Assembly (NCBI GenBank): GCA_001784175.1
Contig: MFPR01000002.1
Span: forward strand, 46,221 to 110,220
Reading direction: 5' to 3'
Source: Candidatus Lindowbacteria bacterium RIFCSPLOWO2_12_FULL_62_27
GTDB taxonomy: Bacteria; Lindowbacteria; 2-12-FULL-62-27
Length of the DNA stretch: 64,000 bases
Within the stretch, counting starts at the first letter, position 1, and each line of letters starts with the position of its first letter. A model generated the notes under the pieces. That model saw only the letters and a list, made by a program, of their open reading frames with translations, was not told the origin of the DNA and searched no databases. Shown piece after piece: positions 52,101 through 61,100 of the stretch. A program made the translations under genes and the position numbers.

Positions 52101-55100
52101 CCACGGCGTCGCCGATCTGCGGCGCCGTGACGTCCGTGATGCCGGTGTCGTACCGGATCGTCAGCGTGTCGCTGAGCGCGCCCGTGTTGCCGGCGGCGTC
52201 GACGGCGTAGGCCACGATCTTCCAGTCGCCCAGCGTGTCGCCGAGGAGCGTGAAATTCACGGTGCCGAGCCAGGAGGCGGCGCCCGAAGCCTGGCTGTCC
52301 TGTTTCAGCTTCGTGATCTGGCCGAAGTCGGTGTCCGGAACGTACACGCGCACGAACACCTTCGAGACGCTGCCGACCGTGTCGGTTGCGGATCCGGTGA
52401 CCGAGATCGGGCCGGCGTTGAACTGCGAGTTCTGCGCCGGCGTCGTGATCCGCGCCTGCGGGTTGTCCTTGTCGAACACGAAGGTTGCGGTTTCGGCCAT
52501 GAAGTTTCCGGCGACGTCGACGGCGGTCACGACGATCGTGCAGATTCCGGCCTCGGCCGCCGCGTCCAGGATGTTGCCGCCGGACAGCAGCCTTCCCATC
52601 GAGTCGGCGGCGGCGTTGAAGTCGAACGTGCCCACTTTCTGGTTTGACGCGTTGTAGAAGGTCACCGTGGTCGTCTCGTTGTAGGCCGTGACGTCCGTCA
52701 CCCGGCCGCTCTGGCTCGGCGTTGTGTCGACGAGGTCGACGCCCGCCAGCACCACGCTGTCGCCGTAGGCTCGCGTCGCCACAAAGACCTGCTGGGCGCC
52801 GGACCCGGACGCGGTCACGGGGATCGTCTCGAAAATCGTCGCGGACAGGCCGTGGGCCAGAATGAAATCGACCCGCGTCGGCTTGACGGTGTCATAGCGG
52901 ATGATTCGCGTGTCTTCGAGAATATTGCCCACGCGGTCGACCACCCGCACCCACAGGGCGTAGTCGCCGTCCTGGGTGCCGTCGGTGAGCCGGCCGAGCG
53001 AGAGGGTGCTGACATCGATGGCGCCCGGGGTGCCGCTCGCGTTGAGGTTGAGGGCGGTGGCGGCTTCGGTGAAGGCGCTGTCGCCGTTTTCGTCCCAGAT
53101 CCACCGAAGCTGCGGCACGGTGTCGCCGCTCACGCCGGTCACGGTGTCGCCCACGCGAACCACGATGTTGTCCAGCCGGTTCACCTTGGCGGCGGTGTCG
53201 GGGAAGATGGAGAAGAACGGCAGCTCCGCGTCGTATTTGAACGTCCGCTTTTCGCTCCGCTGGTTGCCCGCCTGGTCGAAGGCCGTCACGAGGACCTCGA
53301 GGTCGCCGCTGACCGGGGTCGAGTCGGTCAGCCAGAAGACCACGAGGGAGTCCCCGGCCGTGCTGATGACCCCGCCGATGCTCTGGCCGGTCGTCTTGTT
53401 CGTGACGCTGATGGAACTGCCGGCGAGGTTGATCCCGCCGTTGAATTTGAAGCCGAGGTCCGTCGCGACCTGGCTCGAGGAATCGGTGAGCTGGACGACG
53501 ATCGAGTCGATCTGCTGGCTCGCGCCGACGATCTGGCCCTCCACGACGGTCGGGCCGCCGCCCCGGTTGTTCAGATAGAAATTACTGCCGATGATGCTCG
53601 GACCCACGCTGTCGATCACAAAGGAGTCGGTCAGCGTGGCCGTGTTGCCCGCGTTGTCGGCCACCACGATGTAGACGCCGTAGACGCCGTCCTTCTTGCC
53701 GTCCCCGGCCACGTCGAAGACCAGGTCCAGCGTGACGGCGTCGCCCGGGGTCGGGGCGTTGTTGCTCCGCACGATCCCGACGTTCGCGCCCACCGGATCG
53801 ACCAGCCGGGCGCCGCTGGTGGTCGTGTTGATGTCGACCCCCGCGTTGTTCTGGCCTGCCACGGGCGCGGCCGGGTCCGTGAACGTCACCTTCACGCGGT
53901 CGACGCTCGTCCGGACGGTCGTATCGAAACTCGTCAGGGTCTTGGAGGCCGTGCCCGTGTCGAACACCACGATCTTGCTCGTGCTCGCAAACGCCGGCGC
54001 CGTCTGGTCCAGCGTGAACGTGAAGGACGCCGAGGTGTCGCGGTTGCCGGCGTCGTCGATCGCGACCGCCGCCACGACATAGTTGCCGTCCCCGCCGGCC
54101 ACCAGGGTCGAGTTGGCGATGCGGGCAATCCACGTGTCGAAGGAACCGCCCGCGTTCGTGTCCGGGTTGTTGATCCCGCCGAAGTCCGCCGACTTGACGG
54201 TCACCGTCGAGTTGTTCGGCAGCGTCACGAGAAGCTCCACGCGGTTCAGGCCGCCGGTCGCGCCCGCCGGGGTGCTCCGGCCCGAAATCAAAATGTCCTC
54301 GGTCGCGTCCTGCGTGCTCTTGCCGTTGAAGGGACTGACCTGCCCGCTCGCCTCCTCCTTCGCGGTCGTGACGCTCGGTTTCGGCGCGACGTTGTCGAGC
54401 CGGTAAAAGACGAATTGATCTTCGGCGCGCACTTCGAGTTGGAGCGTGTTGGCGTCGCTGTCGCCCGGCGCGACGCCGATCGTGTCCAGCCGCGTGAAGT
54501 CCACAGCGCCGGTCACGCGCCGGCCGATGGTCGTGCCCGTGTCGATGACGATCGTGTCCTCAAGGCCCCCGCCGCGAACGATGACCGTCGTCCGCGTGTC
54601 CACGTTCGAGCCTCGCACGATCAGCACGACCTTGCTCGGACGCGGCAGCGCCGTGTCGCCGCCCGCTTCCGTGCCGATCGTCACGCCGGTGGTGTCCACG
54701 CCTTTCAGGCTGACCTGCTTGCCGCTCCGGACGCTCGTGTTGCCGACGGTGTCGGCGGCCGTCGCGTAGAGGACGTTGTCGCCCTGCGAGATCGTCACGG
54801 TCGCGCTCCAGGCGCCGGTCGTGGTGTTCGCGGTGACGGTGCCGACGTCCGCGCCGTTCAGGTTGACGGTCACCAGCGACCCGGCCTCGGCCTGGCCGCT
54901 CACGGTCTGCGCCGAGGCGGACACGGCGAGGTTGTCCGGCGAGAAAATCTGCGGCGGGTCCGGCCGCTGGTTGTCGATGTTGATGTTGCCGGCGGCGGTC
55001 AGGACCTGTCCGTTGCCGCCGTCGATGGCGGTGATCTTCCAGTAATATGTTTTCGTCGTCCTCGGACTGAGAATCCCGCCGGTGTCGATCTTGCCGCGGA

Positions 55101-58100
55101 AAATGAACGTCTTGACGGCCGGGAACACGTTGATGGTCAGGCTGTCGTTGAAAACCGCGGTCGTGTCGGTGGGGTTCGCGAACACCTGGAACCGCACGGT
55201 CGCGCTGTCCTTCGCGCCGTCCGCGGTGAACCGGACGGTCGTGAAGTCGTTCTGGGCGTCGGCGTTTTCGGGGCTGATGGTCGTCGGGCTGATCGATACG
55301 CCGGTCAGCGAGAATGGCGTCACGTCGATCTCCACCTCGCTCGCCACCTGCGCCGCCAGGCCGTGCCCGTCCACCGCCGTTACGACGATGCGGTACAGGC
55401 CGTCCGGCGGCGTCGTCGCGCCGGTTCCGGTCCATGTGACGAGCGAGTCCGTGACGTCACCCGACACGCTGAACACGGTGGCCGCAAGCGCGCCGGTCGT
55501 CTTCGCGTAGACCTCCACCCGGCTCGTCACCGCGCCCACCGTCGTGTACCGGAGGGTTGTGACGTCGTCCTGGCCGGGCGTGACGCCGGGGCTGAACGGA
55601 TTGGGAATGGGCGACTGCGTCAGCGTCACGACCGCCGGCACCACGTCCTTCACGCCCTGCACCGTCACGCTCGTCTTGTTGCCGCTCTTGTCGGTCACGC
55701 GGATTTCAAAGGAATACGTGTCGTCCAGCACGAGATTGCCATCCACGTCTTTTCCGTCCCACACGATCGCGTTCTGGCCCGCGCCCTGCGCCACGCCGTT
55801 GGTGGGCGCCGTGTCAATAAACGTGCCGTCGCTGGACTTGATCACCACGAGCGCGGTGTCGACGGCTTCGTTCAATACATATTTAATGGCGGCGCCGGCC
55901 GCGCCGAACACGCCCGGATCGACGGCGGCGTCGCTGATGATCGGCGCCGTCACGTCCGTGATGCCGGTGTCGTAGCGGATCGTGAGCGTATCGCTCAAAG
56001 CGCCCGTGTTGCCGGCCGCATCCACTGCATACGCGACGATCTTCCAGTCGCCCAGCGTGTCGCCGAGGAGCGAGAAATTGACGGTACCGAGCCATGAGGC
56101 GGCGCCGGACACCTGGCTGTCCTGTTTCAGCTTCGTGATCTGGCCGAAATCGGTGTCCGGAACGTAGACGCGCATGAAGACCTTGGCGACGGTGCCGGTC
56201 GTGTCGGTGGCGACGCCGCTGATGGCCGTGGGGCTGACGTTGAACTGCGTGTTCTGGGGCGGCGCCACGATCCGCGCGATCGGCAGGTCCTTATCGAAGA
56301 CGAAGGTCGCGGTTTCGGCCATGAAATTTCCCGCGGCATCGACGGCCGTGACGACGATCGTGCAAATGCCGATCTCGCTCGCCGCGTCCAGAATCGTCCC
56401 GCCCGTCAGGTACCGGCCCATCGTGTCGGGAATCGCCTGCGACACGAAGGCGCCGACCTTCTGGTTGGCGGAGTTGTAGAAGGTCACGGTCGTGGTGTCG
56501 CCGTAGCCGGTGACGTCGGTCGTGTCGCCGTTCGGGCTCGGCGCCGAGTCGACAAGGTCGACGCCGGCGAAGATCACGCTGTCGTTGTAGGCGCGGGTCG
56601 CGACGTAAATCGTCTGGCCCAAGGCGTCGGTCGTCGCCGTGACCGGGACCGTCTCGGTCACGGTCGCGCTGGCGCCGTGGACGATCAGAAAGTCCTCCCG
56701 GCGCGGCTTGACGGTGTCGTACCGCACAATCTTCGTGTCCTCCGTCACGTTGCCGGCCCGGTCGGTCACGCGGACCCACAGGGCGTAGTCTCCGTCCTGG
56801 GCGCCGGTGACCGCGCGGCCCAGGCTGAGGTTGCTCGTGTCGATCTGGCCGGCGGCGCCGCTCGTGTTCAGAATGAGGGTGGTGACGGCCTCGTCGAAGG
56901 TCCCGTCTCCGTTTTCGTCATAGATCCATATCAATTGCGGCGACGTGTCGGGACTGACGCCCGAAACGGTGTCGCCGATGCGCACGACGAGGTTGTCCAG
57001 GCGGTTCACATTTTTTCCGGTGTCGGGCGAGATCGTGAAGAACGGCGCCTGCGCGTCGTACTTGAAGGTCCGCTTTTCGCTCCGCTGGTTGCCGACCTGG
57101 TCGAAGGCGGTGACGTTGATTTCAAGCTCGCCGCTCACGGGCGTTGAATCGGTGAGCTGGAAGATCAGGAGGGAATCGCCGGCCGTGCTGCTCGTGCCGC
57201 CGATGCTCTGGCCGGTCGTTTTGTTCGTCACGCTGATCGAACTGCCGCTGAGGTTCACGCCGCCGTTGAATCCGAAGCCGAGGTCGCCGGCCACTGAACT
57301 TGACGAGTCCGTGATCTGGAGGGCGATGGTTTCGATGGTTGAATTTGCGCCGAAGATCTGGCCCTCGTCGATCACCGAACCGCCGCCGCGGTTGTTCACG
57401 TAGAAGGCGCTTCCCACGATCCGCGGACCCACGCTGTCGATCAGGAAAGAGTCGGTCACGGCGGCGGTGTTGCCCGCGTTGTCCGCCACGATCACGTACA
57501 CGCCGTAGACGCCGTCTTTGCGGCCGTCGCCGCTCACGTCGAAGATCAGGTCCATCGCGACTTCGTCGCCCGGCGTCGGGCCGTTGTTGCTCCGCACGAC
57601 GCCGACGTTCGCGCCGCGCGGGTCCACCAGCCGGCCGCCGCTGGTGGTGGTGTTGATGTCGATGCCCGCGTTCTTCTGGCCTGCCGTGGGCGCCGCGGCG
57701 TCCGCCAGTTTCACCCGCACCTTGCCGACGCCCGACCGGACGGTCGTGTCAAACGGCGTCAGCGTCTTGGAGGTCGTGCCGCTGTCCGGATCGACCGTGA
57801 TGGCCCCGGTCGCGGCGAGGCCCGGCGCGGTCTGGTCCAGCGTAAAGGTGGAGGCCGTCGAGGAATCCTGGTTGCCGGCATTGTCGATCGCCACCGCGAC
57901 GATCTGATAGTCGCCGTCGCCGCCGGCCAGCAGGGTCGAGTTCGGAATCCGGACCACCCACGTGTCGAAGGAGGCGCCCGCACCCGTGTCCGGATTGTTC
58001 AGGCCGGGGAAATCCACCGACTTGATCGTCGACGTCGCCTTGTTTGGCAGCGTCACCACCAGTTCCACCCGGCTCAGGCCGCCCGTCGTCCCCGCCGGAG

Positions 58101-61100
58101 TGCTGCGGCCGAGTACCAGCACGTCCTCGGTCGCGTCCAGCGTGCTCTTCGCGTTGAAGGGGCTCACCTGGCCCGACAGCTCCTCCCGCACGGCGGTGAT
58201 GGTCGGTTTCGGCGCGACGTTGTCAAGCCGGAAAAATACGAATTGATCCTCGGCGCGGACTTCCAACTCAAGTCCGGCCGCGTCGCTGTCGCCCGATTTC
58301 AGGCCGATCGTGTCCAGCCGGCTGAACTCCACGCTGCCGGTGACCGCACGGCCGATGGGCGTGCCCGTGTCGATCGTGATCGTGTCCTCAAGTCCGCCGC
58401 CGCGCACAATTACCACCGTGCGCGTATCGACGTTCGAGCCCCGCACGATCAGGACGGCCTTGCTCGACCGCGGAAGTATCGTGTCGCCGCCGGCGGCCAC
58501 CGCGATCGCCACGCCGGCCGTGTCGGCGCCTTTCACGCCGACCTGCCCGCCGCTTCGCACGCTCTTGTTGCCGACGGCGTCCGTCGCCGTGGCGTAGACG
58601 ATGTTGTCGCCCTGCACGATGCCCACGGTCGCGCTCCAGGCGCCGGTCGTCGCGTTCGACGTGATGGTCGCCACGTCCGAGCCGTTCACGTTGAGCGTTA
58701 CGAGCGCGCCGGCCTCGGCCGAACCGCTGATGGTCTGGCCGGTGGCGGACGTCGCGAGGTTGTCGGGCGTGAAAATCTGCGGGGGATCGGGGCGCTCGTT
58801 GTCGAGGTTGACGTTGCCGCTGGCGGTCAGAATCTGGCCATTGCCGCCGTCGATCGCCGTGACTTTCCAGTAGTATGTTTTGGTCGCGTTCGGGCTCAAG
58901 ATGCCGCCGGTGTCGATCTTGCCCCGGAAGATGAACGATTTCGACGCCGGAAAGACGTTGACGGTCACGCTGTCATTGAAGACCGCGGTCGTGTCGGTCG
59001 GGTTCGCAAAGACTTGGAATCGTATCGTCGCGCTGTCCTTCGCGCCGTCCGACGTGAACCGGATGGTCGCGAAATCGTCCTGGGCGTCGCCGTTTTCGGG
59101 GCTGATGGTCGCCGGCGTGATCGATACGCCCGTCAACGAGAACGGCGTGATGTCGATCTCCACTTCGCTCGAGGCTTCCGACGTCAGGCCGTGGCCGTCC
59201 ACGGCGGTCACGACGATCCGGTAGAGACCGTCCGGCGGGGTCGGCGCGCCGGAACCGGTCCACGTCACCACCGAGTCGGTCACGTCGCCCGCCACGTTGA
59301 CCAGCGTCGCGATCAGCGCGCCCGTCGTCTTTGCGTAGACCTCCACCCGGCTGCTCACGGCGCTCACGGTCGTGTAGCGGAGGGTCGTCACGTCGTCCTG
59401 GCCCGGGGTGGCGGGCGAGGGACTGAACGGATTCGGAATGGGCGATTGCGTCAGCGTCACCACCGGCGGCACCACGTCCTTGACGCCCTTCACGGTCACG
59501 CTGGTCTTGTTGCCGCTCCGGTCGGTCACCCGGATCTCGAACGAGTAGGTGTCGTCCAGCACCAGATTGCCGTTCACATCTTTTCCGTCCCACACGATCA
59601 CGTTCTGGCCCGCGCCCTGCGTTACGCCGTTGGTGGGCGCCGTGTCGATGAACGCGCCGTCGCTGGCCTTGACCACCACGAGGGCGGTGTCGACGGTTTC
59701 GTTCAATACATATTTAATGGCGGCGCCGCTTGCGCCGAACACGCCGGGATCGACCACGGCGTCGCTGATCTGCGGCGCCGTCACGTCGGTGATGCCGGTG
59801 TCGTACCGGATCGTCAGCGTGTCGCTGAGCGCGCCGGTGTTGCCGGCGGCGTCGATGGCGTACGCGACGATCTTCCAGTCGCCCAGCGTGTCGCCGAGGA
59901 GCGTGAAATTGACGGTGCCGAGCCAGGAGGCCGCGCCGGAGGCCTGGCTGTCCTGCTTCAGTTTCGTGATCTGGCCGAAGTCGGTGTCCGGAACGTAGAC
60001 CCGCACGAAGACTTTGGCCACGCTCCCGGTCGTGTCGCTCGCGATGCCGGTGACGGCGATGGGACCGATGTTGAACTGCGTGTTCTCGGCCGGCGTCACG
60101 ATCCGGGCCTGCGGCAGGTCCTTGTCGAACACAAACGTCGCGGTTTCGCTCATGTAGTTGCCCGCGGCGTCGGCCGCCGTCACCACGATCGTGCAGACGC
60201 CGACCTCCGACGCAAGGTCGAGGATGTTGCCGCCGCTCAGTTGCCGGCCCATCGTGTCGGCGCCGGCCTCAAAGACGAATGAGCCGACTTTCTGGTTGGC
60301 CGCGTTGTAGAAGGTGAGGGTCGTGGTGTCGTTGTAACCGGCGACGTCCGTGACCCGGCCGTTCGGGCTGGCTGCGGTATCGACGAGATCGATGCCGGCG
60401 AACACCACGCTGTCATTGTAAGCCCGCGTCGCCACGTGGACGGTCTGGAGGCCGGAACCGGTCTTCGCCACCGGGATCGTTTCGGTCACGCTCGCGCTCG
60501 CGCCGTGTACCAGCACGAAATCCTGCAGGGTGGGTTTCACCGTGTCATAGCGGAGAATCCGCGTGTCCTCGAGGATGTTGCCGGCCCGGTCGGTCACTCG
60601 CACCCACAGGGCGTAATCGCCGTCCTGCGTGCCGCCGGTCGCGCGGCCCAAGCTGAGCGAGCTCACGTCGATCTGTGCGGCGACGCCGCTCGCGTTGAGG
60701 GACAGGGTCGTCGCCGGCTCGGTGAAGGCGCTGTCGCCGTTTTCGTCCCAGATCCATTTCAGTTCCGGCGGCGTGTCGGAGCTGACACCCGTGACCGTGT
60801 CGCCCACCCGGACCGTAATGCTGTCCAGGCGGTTCATCTTCGCGCCGGTATCCGGGGAGATCGTGAAGAACGGCAGTTGCGCGTCATATTTGAACGTCCG
60901 CTTCTCCGTGCGCTGGTTCCCCGACTGGTCAAAAGCCGTCACCTGCACCTCGAGGTCGCCGCTGACCGGTGTCGAGTCCGTCAGCCAGAAAATCACCAGC
61001 GAGTCGCCGGCGGTGCTTACCACGCCCGACACGCTCTGGCCCGTGGTCCTGTTCGTCGCGCTGATGGAACTGCCGGCGAGGTTGACCCCGCCGTTGAATT

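Noticed and set aside
52852..56097. Plus-strand open frame of 1,081 codons
   Set aside because: Antisense in register to super-repeat units 2 and 3. The product is a Gly/Asp/Arg/Val/His-rich mixture with no family resemblance.
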